DNA from: Bacteroidota bacterium
GTDB taxonomy: Bacteria; Bacteroidota; Bacteroidia; Cytophagales; Cyclobacteriaceae
Length of the DNA stretch: 64,000 bases
Assembly (NCBI GenBank): GCA_023417065.1
Contig: JAEZGH010000049.1
Span: 4,913 to 68,912 of the forward strand
Reading direction: 5' to 3'
Part shown: piece by piece, positions 16,853 through 26,409 of the stretch
Layout: each line of letters opens with the position of its first letter
How positions within the stretch are numbered: position 1 is the stretch's first letter
Made by a program: the position numbers and the translations under genes
Notes under the pieces: model-generated
What the model was told of the DNA's origin: nothing
The model's database searches: none
What the model saw: the letters and a program-made list of their open reading frames with translations, nothing else

Positions 16853-17725
16853 CTATTCTGTTTGGCCTTTCTTCTTGAAGATCTTTTTTATTCCGGCAAC
16901 CAATGCTAGCGTGAGAAATCCGACTATCAAGCCAAGACCGAACTCTTTAACGATAGACGGTACCCCGGGCACGCTATGATGGAGGAATGGAACGTTGTGT
17001 TCGAATATCCCTCCCGAGACCAGGATTAATGCAATGGTACCAATAACTCCCAGCGCTTTAATGATGATAGGTAATGACTTGACCAGAATGTTGCCGAATG
17101 CGGATACTGCGCCTTTTCCTCCGGAGCGTTTGATGAGTCTGAAGCCAATGTCATCCATGCGAACAATCAACGCCACAAAACCATACACACCTACCGTAGC
17201 CAGGAGGGCAACGATGGATACTGTGAAAATTTGTATAGGCAACTCGCGGTCAAGTACCGTTCCAAGCGCGATGATGACAATCTCAACCGAGAGGATGAAG
17301 TCGGTAGTGATAGCTGATTTTACCTTCGTTTTTTCGGCTACTCTGTCATCCTGCTCGGCCTGCTTGATAACCTCTTCACCCTTCTTCTTGCGATGGAAAA
17401 GAAACTCATAAATTTTTTCTGCTCCTTCGTAGGAAAGATAAAGTCCTCCAAAGACAAGGATAATCTTGACTGCAGTCGGAAGGAATGCCGTTAGCAGTAA
17501 TGCAATGGGTACGATAATCAGTTTGTTGAGAAGCGAGCCTTTCGTGATCGCCCATAATACCGGAAGTTCCCGGCTGGCCAGAAAGCCTGTTGCTTTTTCT
17601 GCGTTAACGGCGAGATCATCGCCCAGAATCCCGGCTGTCTTTCGCGTAGCGATCTTGCTAGCCACAGCAACGTCGTCCATCAAAGCGGCTACATCGTCCA
17701 GAACAGTAAAAATACCTGATGCCAT
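16853..17725 (-). CDS. DUF808-family inner-membrane protein (YedI-like)
   Basis: A 290-residue polytopic membrane protein. The start at 17725 is chosen because MASGIFTVLDDVAALMDDVA is the typical beginning of this family; the frame stays open to 17779. Conserved family features are visible: KIATRKTAGILGDDLAVNAEKATG, then alternating hydrophobic helices and a cytoplasmic loop (YEFLFHRKKKGEEV). A second helix block (IVIIALGTVLDRELPIQI) follows. The function of YedI-type proteins is unknown. It stands alone, convergent with the LytTR gene. Confidence 0.88.
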   Translation of the reverse strand: MASGIFTVLDDVAALMDDVAVASKIATRKTAGILGDDLAVNAEKATGFLASRELPVLWAITKGSLLNKLIIVPIALLLTAFLPTAVKIILVFGGLYLSYEGAEKIYEFLFHRKKKGEEVIKQAEQDDRVAEKTKVKSAITTDFILSVEIVIIALGTVLDRELPIQIFTVSIVALLATVGVYGFVALIVRMDDIGFRLIKRSGGKGAVSAFGNILVKSLPIIIKALGVIGTIALILVSGGIFEHNVPFLHHSVPGVPSIVKEFGLGLIVGFLTLALVAGIKKIFKKKGQTE

Positions 17726-17942
17726 ATCAATCTTATAACCCGGAAAGATAAAAAGATATACCTGTTCCTTATTGACCATTTATTAGATTCTCTTCACTAT
17801 TGCCAATAGGTTTTCCAAGGTCAAACGCAAACCCCGGACGCTTAGTTGCTTGCAATTCGTTCAGCCTCAGTGAGCCACATGTCCGGTTAGCCGTAAGGTC
17901 TGATGATCAAAAAATAGTAACTTTAGAAATAACACCTGCAAT

Positions 17943-18542
17943 ATGAAAACCATCCTAACTATCGCACTCTTTTGCTGTGCCACGGTTGTCTCCCAGGCAC
18001 AGTCAGGTAAAAAACTCTTCAACGGAAAAAATCTCAAGGGATGGAATATCCACGGCACTGAGAAGTGGTACGTTGAGAAAGGTGAACTCGTATGTGAAAG
18101 CGGACCCGACAAAGGTTATGGCTACCTTTCCACCGATAAAACGTACGATAACTTTGAGCTGACGCTGAAGTTCAAGCAGGAAGCCAACGGGAACAGCGGC
18201 GTCTTCATTCGTTCGGGTATTGAGGGTACCAAAATCAGCGGATGGCAGGTGGAGGTGGCTCCATTGGGTTATCACACCGGAGGTATTTATGAATCATATG
18301 GCCGTGGGTGGCTGGTGAAACCGGCACCAGAAGATGAGCAGTATCTCAAAACCGGTGAATGGAACGAATTAAGAATCCGTGTCCTGGGTGATGAGGTTAC
18401 CTCCTGGCTCAATGGCCATCAGATGGTCACGCTTAAGGATGAAAAGATCGGGAAGGGGAAAGGCTTTATTGCGCTGCAGATTCACGATGGTGGAGGTATC
18501 AAGGTGCGCTGGAAAGATATCGTGATCCAGGAGATGCACTGA
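17943..18542 (+). CDS. Secreted DUF1080 (3-keto-disaccharide hydrolase fold) protein
   Basis: A 199-residue exported protein with a signal peptide (MKTILTIALFCCATVVSQAQ) and a single DUF1080 domain, a concanavalin-like jelly roll. Family markers are KLFNGKNLKGWNI, GELVCESG, FELTLKFKQEANGNSGVFIR and WNELRIRVLGDEVTSWLNG. Some characterised relatives cleave 3-keto-glycosides. Whether this one is catalytic cannot be told from sequence alone. TAACTTTAG about 30 nt before the ATG may be its -7 box. Confidence 0.92.
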   Translation: MKTILTIALFCCATVVSQAQSGKKLFNGKNLKGWNIHGTEKWYVEKGELVCESGPDKGYGYLSTDKTYDNFELTLKFKQEANGNSGVFIRSGIEGTKISGWQVEVAPLGYHTGGIYESYGRGWLVKPAPEDEQYLKTGEWNELRIRVLGDEVTSWLNGHQMVTLKDEKIGKGKGFIALQIHDGGGIKVRWKDIVIQEMH

Positions 18543-18583
18543 TTCCTCCGGCCGTGTTATAGAGGTACATTGTTCTATGGTGT

Positions 18584-19516
18584 TCACTCATCATTCCACC
18601 GCGCCGGAACATCGGCAACACTTCCATGCACTTTGTCGCGCAGCATTGAAGTGAAGGCATCGTCGTCAAAAGGTTGCTGGAATTCTTTCAAGGCACGCCA
18701 CAGGTTCTTTATCCCCTCAAGTTTGCTGGCGTCATAAACCTTTCCCGCAGCCATGTGCCATCGACATTGATACCAGCCATAGTTCTGCGGGTATTCGCGG
18801 CCCAGCAGATCGTAGTTGGCTTCGAGCTCAGGTAGTGTGGTGAATTTTAATGATGCCTTTGATATGGTAGCAACGGTCACCTCCGGAAATGAGGTAAGGG
18901 CATCAAGAAGGTGCGGTTCGTTTTCTGCGATGTAGGAGTGAAGAAGGATGTTGGCAAACAGCTCACCCATCCACCTGCGCTGCACCAGCAATCCTCCCTG
19001 GTTGTGATAGGCGTGGCCCAACTCGTGGATGACGAGTAAGTCGAAAAAGGCTGCCATTGTCAGCTCATCCTGAGCATTGGTATAAGCTCGCGTGAACTTG
19101 CCACGTAGCCCTTCAGGTATCTGCTCAGCGGGAGGGACCATACTTTTCCAGAAGGCGTTGTCTTCCGATGCGACGATGAGCTTGTCGTCTGTAAAATGCG
19201 GCATACCATAAAGACTCACTTTGGTGTGTGTATTCCAGTCTTTCCTGGATAGTAGTAATAACGTCACCGATGGTGTGAAGCCGAGTTCCTGCTGATAAAA
19301 CGCCGTCACCCGTTCGAGTTGGGTGGCCATACGTTGGGCCTTCGCTGCCGCGCCATCGCTGTAATAGGTTTTGAAGCCCGATCCATTCAGTTCGTTCAGT
19401 GTCGCGAACGACTGACCGGCACCTGGGCTTGAAAAGAATAAAATGGCTATTACGATCGCCAGACATGTAACCCGACGGGTGAGTTGCATGGACCGTTCGG
19501 TTGATGGAGTAGTCAT
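18584..19516 (-). CDS. Secreted zincin-type metallopeptidase-like protein
   Basis: A 310-residue exported protein. The signal sequence follows the internal Met at 19489 (MQLTRRVTCLAIVIAILFF), so that ATG is an equally good start. The zinc-binding motif HELGHAYHNQGG is at about residues 165-176, with a downstream Glu in RWMGELFANIL (about 20 residues on) that fits a gluzincin third ligand. The N-terminal half (ERVTAFYQQELGFTPSVTLLLL) resembles other uncharacterised secreted zincins of Bacteroidota. Two copies of TCAATAAATGTA precede the gene at 19532 and 19550. Confidence 0.8.
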   Translation of the reverse strand: MTTPSTERSMQLTRRVTCLAIVIAILFFSSPGAGQSFATLNELNGSGFKTYYSDGAAAKAQRMATQLERVTAFYQQELGFTPSVTLLLLSRKDWNTHTKVSLYGMPHFTDDKLIVASEDNAFWKSMVPPAEQIPEGLRGKFTRAYTNAQDELTMAAFFDLLVIHELGHAYHNQGGLLVQRRWMGELFANILLHSYIAENEPHLLDALTSFPEVTVATISKASLKFTTLPELEANYDLLGREYPQNYGWYQCRWHMAAGKVYDASKLEGIKNLWRALKEFQQPFDDDAFTSMLRDKVHGSVADVPARWNDE

Positions 19517-19531
19517 TTTTGAGTGATTTTT

Positions 19532-19561
19532 TCAATAAATGTAATTTTCTCAATAAATGTA
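19532..19561. repeat. Direct repeat TCAATAAATGTA x2
   Basis: Two identical 12-mers at 19532-19543 and 19550-19561, 18 nt apart, in the gap between the zincin gene and the AraC-type regulator gene. The position would suit an operator, but nothing links it to a specific protein. Confidence 0.4.
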
Positions 19562-19600
19562 CTCTCCGGCAGAAGGCGCGGCATAGTAAAAATTAGACAA

Positions 19601-20428
19601 CTAGTAGTAGAGGTCCTTCTGCATCCGCAAAGGCGTGGCTGAGAGCTGCTGTTGTATAATGGAAGGATTGACACCGGCGAATTCCCTGAAGTCGCGTATC
19701 ATGTGCATATGGTCGAAATAGCCAGCCTGATGTGCAATGGCGGTCCAGCTCATTTGAGGATAGGCCTCATGAAGGCGGTATGCTTTTGAGAACTTCAGGA
19801 TGCGCGCGTACATCTTGGGGTTCATGCCGATCCGCTCTTTGCATTTGCGTTCAAATTGCTTCGTGCTGAGGCACGACAATGACGCCACCTGTTCAATAGG
19901 CAAATTTCCGTCGTGTTTCATGAGGACTTGCATAGCGGAGTCGAATGGCAGTCGCTCTTTGCTTCTTTGCCGCAGGTTGAGAAGAAACGCTTCGACGATA
20001 TGCTTTCCCTCTTCGAGGCTGGCGGTGTTCCGCAATTGATCCTTTACGAGCTCCATTTCAGATCCAAAGAGGTCTGTTGCATCAAGGCCACTGTCAAGCA
20101 GTTGATGCATCGGTATGCCCAGCATCCGGTACATTCCTCCTGGGAAGAAATCGACACGAATCGCGCGCAGCATGTGGTGCACCTGAATGTTTACGCGTGT
20201 GCACTGAGGACCGATCAGAACCACGAGAGGTTGCTCCTGGAAGAGGTGACTTCCAGCTCTGCCCATCGATACCGGGTTGTTGCAATAAAAGATCAACGAC
20301 TGAAATGGCGATGGCGGATACGGTGAAATGGCAGTCTCCATGCCATTGGGCAACACGGCATCAACAGTGGATATGTTGATCACATATTCCTGCAACGACC
20401 TGTCGGGTATGTAGATCTTGACAATCAC
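19601..20428 (-). CDS. AraC-family transcriptional regulator
   Basis: A 275-residue regulator. The N-terminal 150 residues match the sensor part found in many Bacteroidota AraC proteins (DUF6597-like: MIVKIYIPDRSLQEYV, IDGPQ-like LIGPQCTRVNIQV, RVDFFPGGMYRMLGIP). The C-terminal double helix-turn-helix spans about 165-265, with the second HTH in WTAIAHQAGYFDHMHMIRDF and the closing FAGVNPS. No ligand can be assigned. It is located upstream of, and on the same strand as, the secreted zincin gene. Confidence 0.9.
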   Translation of the reverse strand: MIVKIYIPDRSLQEYVINISTVDAVLPNGMETAISPYPPSPFQSLIFYCNNPVSMGRAGSHLFQEQPLVVLIGPQCTRVNIQVHHMLRAIRVDFFPGGMYRMLGIPMHQLLDSGLDATDLFGSEMELVKDQLRNTASLEEGKHIVEAFLLNLRQRSKERLPFDSAMQVLMKHDGNLPIEQVASLSCLSTKQFERKCKERIGMNPKMYARILKFSKAYRLHEAYPQMSWTAIAHQAGYFDHMHMIRDFREFAGVNPSIIQQQLSATPLRMQKDLYY

Positions 20429-20885
20429 GTTCAGCGGGCGTGCAAACTGGTTGGAAAACGATTTTGAGCCATCATAAGATACGATTTTTTTCTTTATTGT
20501 TTTGTAAATCGTGCCCTGTCTTCGAATCTGAAACCTGGAAAATTCTTAGCTCAACTGAATTCCTTAAATCATCAAATCCGAGTTTCTAATGTAAGCAGCA
20601 AAGCGCCTGGTAGGATCATCGATCTGAAGCATATTCTTGGCAAGTAAAATTCTTGAATGTTGGCAGTAAATTCAATGAGCAATACAACGACGACGGCACA
20701 CGCAGACTGAGAGATGTCCCTGATATTTAAGGTATGTCGCAATTCTTCTGATGTGCGATGTGTATCCATTTGCAACAAGCAGGAGCCATTTGTGTAAACG
20801 CAACACAATTTGTGGTGGTGTTCAGTATATGCCTGCCTCAATGCTGTTATTTTGGTTGAGAAGTTTAGCATACTTACCAGTATCG
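20429..20885. other. Intergenic stretch, no clear gene
   Basis: About 450 nt between divergent genes. Open frames here are antisense to each other and lack coding character. The 5' part of the deiodinase-like gene may extend into it, since its frame is open from 20751. Confidence 0.4.
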
Positions 20886-21590
20886 ATGATCGCTGCAGCC
20901 TTCGGCCGATGTAATAGTAACCCCTCAGGAATTTGTCTTTCACTGCTCTTGATCCTGCTTCTGTTCTCATGTGAGAATTCCAAATCCATTCCATCTGAAA
21001 ATGCCAGAATCGCGCTGCGCTCATCGGTGGCCGCGGGTGGTGCGTGGGATTTGTTAGGATTTCACACCGGCGAAAAAGTCCCGGACTTCATGCTGTATTC
21101 GTCGGATGGAGAGCCTTTTGATTTATATGAAGAGCTTGGGAAAGGAAAACCGATCGTTCTTGTAAACGGTAGTTACACGTGCGACTTCAGCAGAACAAAC
21201 CTTCCGTCAATTGTAAATACGGCGCAAAAGCATAACGCTGAGGTTGAGGTTGTCATGGTATATACTATTGATGCTCATCCTAACGATACGTTAAGCCCCT
21301 ATGCCGTGAATGACACAGAATGGGTTCCTCCGAATAATATACGTGATAATATTTCTGCGCCGCAACCCAGAACGTATGGTGAAAGAGTAAAGCTCGCCAA
21401 TCAATGGATCGAAGAAAGCGAGATATCCGTACCCGTGTTAATTGATGGTCCTGATAACGAGTACTGGACCAAATTTGGTCAGGCTCCGAATATGTGTTAT
21501 ATCATTTCTCCGGATGGAACTGTGGCATTCAGAGAAACATGGTATAATGACGCGGAGCTGAATGAGGCTATTCAGCACCTGAGCGAATGA
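20886..21590 (+). CDS. Deiodinase-like thioredoxin-fold lipoprotein
   Basis: About 234 residues from ATG 20886. The start is uncertain because the frame is open to 20751, but this ATG gives a lipoprotein signal ending LLLILLLFSCENS. The body resembles the iodothyronine-deiodinase/peroxiredoxin branch of the thioredoxin fold: GEKVPDFMLYSSDGEPFDLYE, then KPIVLVNGSYTCDFSR with a single redox-type Cys, and a C-terminal PNMCYIISPDGTVAFRETW. In vertebrate deiodinases the active residue is selenocysteine in a similar position; here it is Cys. The substrate is unknown. It is probably periplasmic, attached to a membrane. Confidence 0.75.
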   Translation: MIAAAFGRCNSNPSGICLSLLLILLLFSCENSKSIPSENARIALRSSVAAGGAWDLLGFHTGEKVPDFMLYSSDGEPFDLYEELGKGKPIVLVNGSYTCDFSRTNLPSIVNTAQKHNAEVEVVMVYTIDAHPNDTLSPYAVNDTEWVPPNNIRDNISAPQPRTYGERVKLANQWIEESEISVPVLIDGPDNEYWTKFGQAPNMCYIISPDGTVAFRETWYNDAELNEAIQHLSE

Positions 21591-21752
21591 TCCCACCGAC
21601 CCGTGAGCCTTATCTTTAATTCATGAATCCGAACGGAATCACAAGTTCTTCAGGAATCAGAAAATAGAAAATCAGGAACAAAAGGTACGGCCTCCGCTAC
21701 CATGTTTCTCAATCTGCTAATTTGTATATCTGTTAATGACGTCGATTGAATC

Positions 21753-22229
21753 GTGTTTATGGCTTCTCTTGTGATTGTTCTTAATCTAATCTCGTTTCAT
21801 ATGGGAAATTCCGATGTTGTATGTTTCAGTTTAAACCCGCACAAGGAATATTGTGTTAAGCTCATTGCGTATAAGGAGACCGGAAATGGCGTTGAGATGA
21901 CCGTTGAGTTGGATCCGGAAACGTGGGAGTATGCCGATTTGCTGATGTTTTTTAATCTCTATTGGGATAAGCGTCACCCGGGTAAAATCAGCGGTATGAA
22001 GGAGGTGCAGATATCGATGTATCTAGATCGTGAGTTGTACAAAGAGTTAAAGGCCAGGGGGGAGTTGCTGGCAGACAAGGAGGCTTATCAGAGTGCTACG
22101 CCGGATCATCCCATGTGTAAGACCACAGCGTGGTTTGCAACGGAGGTTACGGAGGAGGTAGATTTACCGGAGGAGTTGAAAAGCATGGGCACACTCCGCG
22201 AAGGGTTTACTACGCATTGGAAGGATTGA
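21753..22229 (+). CDS. Hypothetical protein
   Basis: A protein of up to 158 residues with no family I recognise. The first 16 codons are hydrophobic (MASLVIVLNLISFH) and might be non-coding; MGNSDVVCFSLN at 21801 is an alternative start. The remainder is acidic and soluble, rich in Glu and Lys, with a few scattered Cys. The reading frame lies between a deiodinase-like lipoprotein gene and a palindromic repeat cluster. Confidence 0.5.
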   Translation: MFMASLVIVLNLISFHMGNSDVVCFSLNPHKEYCVKLIAYKETGNGVEMTVELDPETWEYADLLMFFNLYWDKRHPGKISGMKEVQISMYLDRELYKELKARGELLADKEAYQSATPDHPMCKTTAWFATEVTEEVDLPEELKSMGTLREGFTTHWKD

Positions 22230-22277
22230 GTTCCCGCGATGAGGGGAATGTTATGTTGTTATTAGACACGCATCGAC

Positions 22278-22459
22278 AAACATATCGTCTCTAAAACATA
22301 CCGTCCTTACAGGACGAGAATATTTTGATTTCTATTGAGCGTTTTCTGTTGTTTTGGATTGCTGCCTTCGTACTGTGGTAGGCGCTAACATGCCGTCCCT
22401 ATGGGACGGGATTGTGCCGGTGTTTTCGGTTGCCACAAACATATCGCCCCGGCAGGACG
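22278..22459. repeat. Cluster of REP-like palindromic repeats
   Basis: Four related units start with AACAT and carry a CCGTCC-type arm: 22278-22290 (half unit), 22295-22316 (perfect stem CGTCCT-TAC-AGGACG), 22387-22410 (perfect stem CCGTCCC-TAT-GGGACGG) and 22438-22459 (degenerate). They sit in a 440-nt gene-free gap. The pattern resembles dispersed extragenic palindromes common in Bacteroidota genomes. No REP-associated transposase is seen nearby. Confidence 0.7.
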
Positions 22460-22670
22460 CGTTCTCCGCGGCAATTATCGTCAGGCTTGATTTCTTGAGA
22501 ATTGAACCTTGAAACTTCCCACAAAGCGCTTCACCCTGGAACAACCTGCCCCAATCAGAAACAGAAACAAGAAATCAGAACCCTGTGTGCGTGTGTCCGC
22601 GCAAAAATGACAAAATGCAGGAATGTGAAGGAATAAATTCTTTACTTTCGGACTATAATAACTTCCAGCT

Positions 22671-24272
22671 ATGCGCATCTCTAATCTTGCCCACATGTAT
22701 GCTGCCAGTGCATTCATGATTATGGCACTCACATTCACAGCCTGTAAGAAGTCTCGCCCTACTTCGCCTGAAGCCAAACTTGCCTTTAGCCGCGTAATCC
22801 CTAAACCGGTTTCTGCAGCAACTACAGGCAAGACTTTTCTCATCACTGAAAAAACTACGATTGGCCTTGACTCTGCGTCTGCGGATATGCAAAACGTTGC
22901 GGACTATCTCGCCAGGACAATCAACAGTGTCACAGGGTTGTCAATAAACGTATCCGACAAGAAAAATGCATCAATCCTGCTTGCGCTCAAAGCATCGCCA
23001 AATCTCGGTAATGAGGGATATGAACTTAAGATCGATGAAGATCAGATAGAAATTACGGCGAATAAACCTGCTGGAATCTTTTATGGTGTCCAGACGCTGC
23101 GGCAGATTATCGCGGACAAGGCCGACAATAGTCAGGACAAAGACTGGGAGGTAGCCACAGGAACCATAACCGACTATCCTGAGTACGAATGGCGCGGATC
23201 AATGCTCGACGTATCACGCCACTTTTTCGGAGTGGATGACGTGAAAAGGTATATCGATCTTCTGAGTTTATATAAGATCAATATTTTGCACCTCCACCTC
23301 AGCGACGACCAGGGATGGCGTATTGAAATCAAATCATGGCCTAACCTTACCACTATCGGCGGACAAAGTCAGGTTGGTGGCGGAAAAGGCGGTTTCTACA
23401 CGCAGGAACAATACAAGGACATTGTTGCCTATGCACAAAGCAGGTTCATTACCATCGTTCCGGAAATTGACCTCCCCGGACACATCAACGCAGCCCTTGT
23501 GTCTTATCCCGACGAACTGCTTCCCGGACCACCGCTGAAAGCTGAGCCAGGCGCGAAAAAGCCTGTTGCAGGCCAGCCGCACTATGGAATGGAAGTCGGA
23601 TTCAGCACGCTTTCTCTTAAGAAGGAGATGACGTTTAAATTCGTCAACGACGTTATCCGCGAGATATCCGAGATGACTCCGGGGCCTTACTTTCATGTGG
23701 GTGGCGACGAAGCTGCCGTAACGCCCAAACCTGATTATATCGCTTTTGTGAATCAGTTCCGGGAAATTGTCCGCGCCAACGGCAAGACCATGATTGGTTG
23801 GGAAGAAATTGCCCAGGCCGACCTGGACTCTACCAACATCGCGCAGTTCTGGCATTCGCGCAGCTACGCCAAAATGGCTGCCGACAAAGGGGCACGCCTG
23901 ATTTTCTCACCCTCTACAAAGGTGTATCTCGATATGCAGTACGATTCCACGTCGCGTATCGGGTTGCATTGGGCTGCTTATATTGAAGTCGACTCATCCT
24001 ACCAGTGGGATCCTGCTACACTGGTGCCTGGCATCGAACGGGAATCTATTATTGGTGTGGAGGCACCGCTCTGGACAGAAACTGTGTTGACGATGGATGA
24101 TATTGAATATCTGGTGTTTCCACGCTTACCTGGCGTCGCCGAAATCGGATGGACTCCGGCTTCTGCGCGCAGCTGGGATGAATACAAGTCGCGGCTTGCC
24201 AATCACACCAGACTGTGGAAGGCTATGGAAATTGACTTCTATCCGTCCAACAAAGTTAGCTGGACCGAATAA
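22671..24272 (+). CDS. Beta-N-acetylhexosaminidase (GH20) lipoprotein
   Basis: A 533-residue exo-glycosidase with a lipoprotein signal (MIMALTFTACKKS). An N-terminal GH20b domain (about 40-165) precedes the catalytic barrel, which starts at YPEYEWRGSMLDVSRHFF. Motifs include HLHLSDDQGWRIEI and the catalytic Asp-Glu pair in FHVGGDEAAVTP (about 345). Later come the barrel segments IGWEEI, WHSR and EAPLWTE. It should release terminal GlcNAc/GalNAc from chitin oligosaccharides or glycans at the cell surface. No PUL partner (SusC/D) is adjacent. A terminator follows. Confidence 0.95.
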   Translation: MRISNLAHMYAASAFMIMALTFTACKKSRPTSPEAKLAFSRVIPKPVSAATTGKTFLITEKTTIGLDSASADMQNVADYLARTINSVTGLSINVSDKKNASILLALKASPNLGNEGYELKIDEDQIEITANKPAGIFYGVQTLRQIIADKADNSQDKDWEVATGTITDYPEYEWRGSMLDVSRHFFGVDDVKRYIDLLSLYKINILHLHLSDDQGWRIEIKSWPNLTTIGGQSQVGGGKGGFYTQEQYKDIVAYAQSRFITIVPEIDLPGHINAALVSYPDELLPGPPLKAEPGAKKPVAGQPHYGMEVGFSTLSLKKEMTFKFVNDVIREISEMTPGPYFHVGGDEAAVTPKPDYIAFVNQFREIVRANGKTMIGWEEIAQADLDSTNIAQFWHSRSYAKMAADKGARLIFSPSTKVYLDMQYDSTSRIGLHWAAYIEVDSSYQWDPATLVPGIERESIIGVEAPLWTETVLTMDDIEYLVFPRLPGVAEIGWTPASARSWDEYKSRLANHTRLWKAMEIDFYPSNKVSWTE

Positions 24273-24297
24273 TCAGTCTAAATAATCGTAAACGAAG

Positions 24298-24325
24298 AAT
24301 CCCGCCGAGTGCGGGATTTTTTTTT
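24298..24325 (+). terminator. Rho-independent terminator after the GH20 gene
   Basis: A stem AATCCCGC/GCGGGATT with a five-base loop, directly followed by a run of T, 25 nt downstream of the GH20 stop. Confidence 0.85.
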
Positions 24326-24661
24326 CAACAAAGTGCGAATAAAGTTGCGCAGTATCCATCACGTTGTGTTTCCCCATTTGAGGCATTTCCGACTAACACC
24401 GGTGAATTTGAGATTGAAAAACCGCTCAGCTTCTACAAAAACAAGTTATCACGTGAAAATTAATAAATCGGCCGTTAGCTTGAGTTCTGGTTATTCAACC
24501 CCCAAATTTGTTAACTCAACGGCAAGAACCGCCCGTTTATCGGCCAACTAGAAATTTGTTGCAGGTTAATGAAGAGTGCCGTCTCTCCAAAAATCCACAG
24601 AATGAAAGGGCTGATCAGCGGGCATGTGATTTCAGTACACTTAACCCAAAAGAACACCTCT

Positions 24662-26206
24662 ATGAAACACTCATCAAAGTACCTATTTATAACGGTCCCC
24701 CTACTTGTTATTGCATTCTTACTTCAATCCTGTGAAGAACAGGAAGTTCGCCCCGAAAAACAAACAGTTCAATTCGATTTGAGTATCGCGTCTTCACAGA
24801 CGAAAGGATCTGACGACGCAAGTCTGCCAAACGATGCCCGCGCACGTATCACTGTTACGGCAAGTAACGGTACCGTGGTGCTCGACGGTCGTGAAGTCAG
24901 CGTTTACAAATCCGGCGACAAGTGGCTTACTGAGGCAATTGACCTTGAACCAGGATCATATGCCATTACCGAAATGATTGTCGTGTCCGACAGCACAGAA
25001 TTGTTCGCCACACCAAAACAAGGTGCGGAACTGGCGACGTCAGATATGGATGCTCTGCCCTATAACTTTGCGATTAAGCCAAAAGACGCGCTAACGCTGA
25101 GCATTCCAATCATCGACATCCGGTTCCTCGATCTCATCAAGCTCGGTTACCCGGCTTCCAAAGGAAAAACGCTTCCGATAGAAGTGTACCAGGACTCCAG
25201 ACTCACGGCTGCCAAAGCCGAGATCTGGCAGGATAGAAAACTGATCCAAACGCTGAAACTTAGTGCTGGTACCAACGGCGTTGAACTGAAAGGCGATGAC
25301 AAGAAGCCGTACACAATTACTGTTTATACGTCGGCGTTTGCTAAAACCGAGACGTTCCTTTTGAAGGACATTCAGAAAAAAATCGGTAAGAAAGCATGGG
25401 CGCTACACCTCATCCCTGCACTAATATTCAAAATCACTTCTTATGATGATGGCGAAACCTACGATTTCAACTTTAGAATGGAGGGCACTGGCTCCGTCGG
25501 CATCTGGTGGGGCGATGGTGGACTCACTGCAACCAGCGTTCCTTTTGAAGTAGGCCATAATTACGCTCCCGCTGGCAACTATACGCTCATCGTTACGGGC
25601 AACCTCAACCAGATTACTGATTTCTCAGGCTTCTCATACAGCACGATCATGACGAAAATCACGGGTCTGACTAACCTTACAGCGCTTAAGGTGTATGATC
25701 CTTCATGGGGAGCCGTGCCAATCAAAGTTGATTTGAGCAAGTGCAAGCAGTTGGAGCGTATCAACATCGCCAAATACGGGGCGCCGTTTGAAACGATTAA
25801 CCTGGCAACGGACTTCAAACTTCCTTCGGATCATTACATCAAGACGTTCATCTTCGATGCAACCAGTTTTGACATGAATCGCGAATTCATCAGCCAGGCA
25901 GAACTTGCGGCGTTTGTTAACAACATCCATGCAAATGCTGTAGCACGCAACATCACGGACGGTAAGTTCTTCGTCAACCCTGTAGAGTCACCTAACGCTG
26001 CCACGCAGGCCAAACTTGACATCCTTGTTAATACCTACGACTGGCAGGTTGGCTTCAATGATGACATCTACAACGCGTGGGGTCGTGCCGCCGCAGGCAG
26101 GAAGTCATCCGATCTTGACTCCCGCAGAGAGCAATGGCTGCGTGAAAGATTTTCGAACAGCGATCAGATCATCGAAAGTGGTCGCGCCGCTGCCACGGTA
26201 AAGTAA
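24662..26206 (+). CDS. Large lipoprotein with PKD-like domain
   Basis: A 514-residue lipoprotein. The start at 24662 gives the signal MKHSSKYLFITVPLLVIAFL ending in a lipobox (LLQSCEEQ); a longer frame from 24569 lacks sense. Beta-rich domains follow. A PKD-like segment (TGSVGIWWGDGG ... VGHNYAPAGNYTLIVTG) lies at about 292-330, and the following part (ITDFSGFSYSTIMTKITGLT, NLTALKVYDPSW) has a leucine-rich-repeat flavour. It is probably surface-exposed. The partner and substrate are unknown. It is bounded by terminators and so is its own transcription unit. Confidence 0.78.
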   Translation: MKHSSKYLFITVPLLVIAFLLQSCEEQEVRPEKQTVQFDLSIASSQTKGSDDASLPNDARARITVTASNGTVVLDGREVSVYKSGDKWLTEAIDLEPGSYAITEMIVVSDSTELFATPKQGAELATSDMDALPYNFAIKPKDALTLSIPIIDIRFLDLIKLGYPASKGKTLPIEVYQDSRLTAAKAEIWQDRKLIQTLKLSAGTNGVELKGDDKKPYTITVYTSAFAKTETFLLKDIQKKIGKKAWALHLIPALIFKITSYDDGETYDFNFRMEGTGSVGIWWGDGGLTATSVPFEVGHNYAPAGNYTLIVTGNLNQITDFSGFSYSTIMTKITGLTNLTALKVYDPSWGAVPIKVDLSKCKQLERINIAKYGAPFETINLATDFKLPSDHYIKTFIFDATSFDMNREFISQAELAAFVNNIHANAVARNITDGKFFVNPVESPNAATQAKLDILVNTYDWQVGFNDDIYNAWGRAAAGRKSSDLDSRREQWLRERFSNSDQIIESGRAAATVK

Positions 26207-26231
26207 TCACGTTGGCTTAGTAAGTTTGCTT

Positions 26232-26269
26232 AAAAAAAAACCGGTTTGTTCGACAGACCGGTTTTTTTT
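26232..26269. terminator. Bidirectional terminator
   Basis: AAAAACCGGTTTG and CAGACCGGTTTTT flank a short loop. The A-run before and the T-run after the stem would serve both strands, between the PKD lipoprotein gene and the convergent ThuA gene. Confidence 0.85.
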
Positions 26270-26409
26270 ATCTCATGCCCTGAATCTCTCACGGATCACA
26301 CAAGAATACACGTGTTCTTGCCTGAAACCTGAAACTTGGACCTCCCTCGCAGCTCCGCAATGGAGAATGAAGCCCCAACAGAAATAAATAAGGCATCAGA
26401 AATCCGCAA

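Noticed and set aside
22278..22459. Possible CRISPR array
   Set aside because: Units are irregularly spaced, palindromic and diverged, and no cas genes are present.
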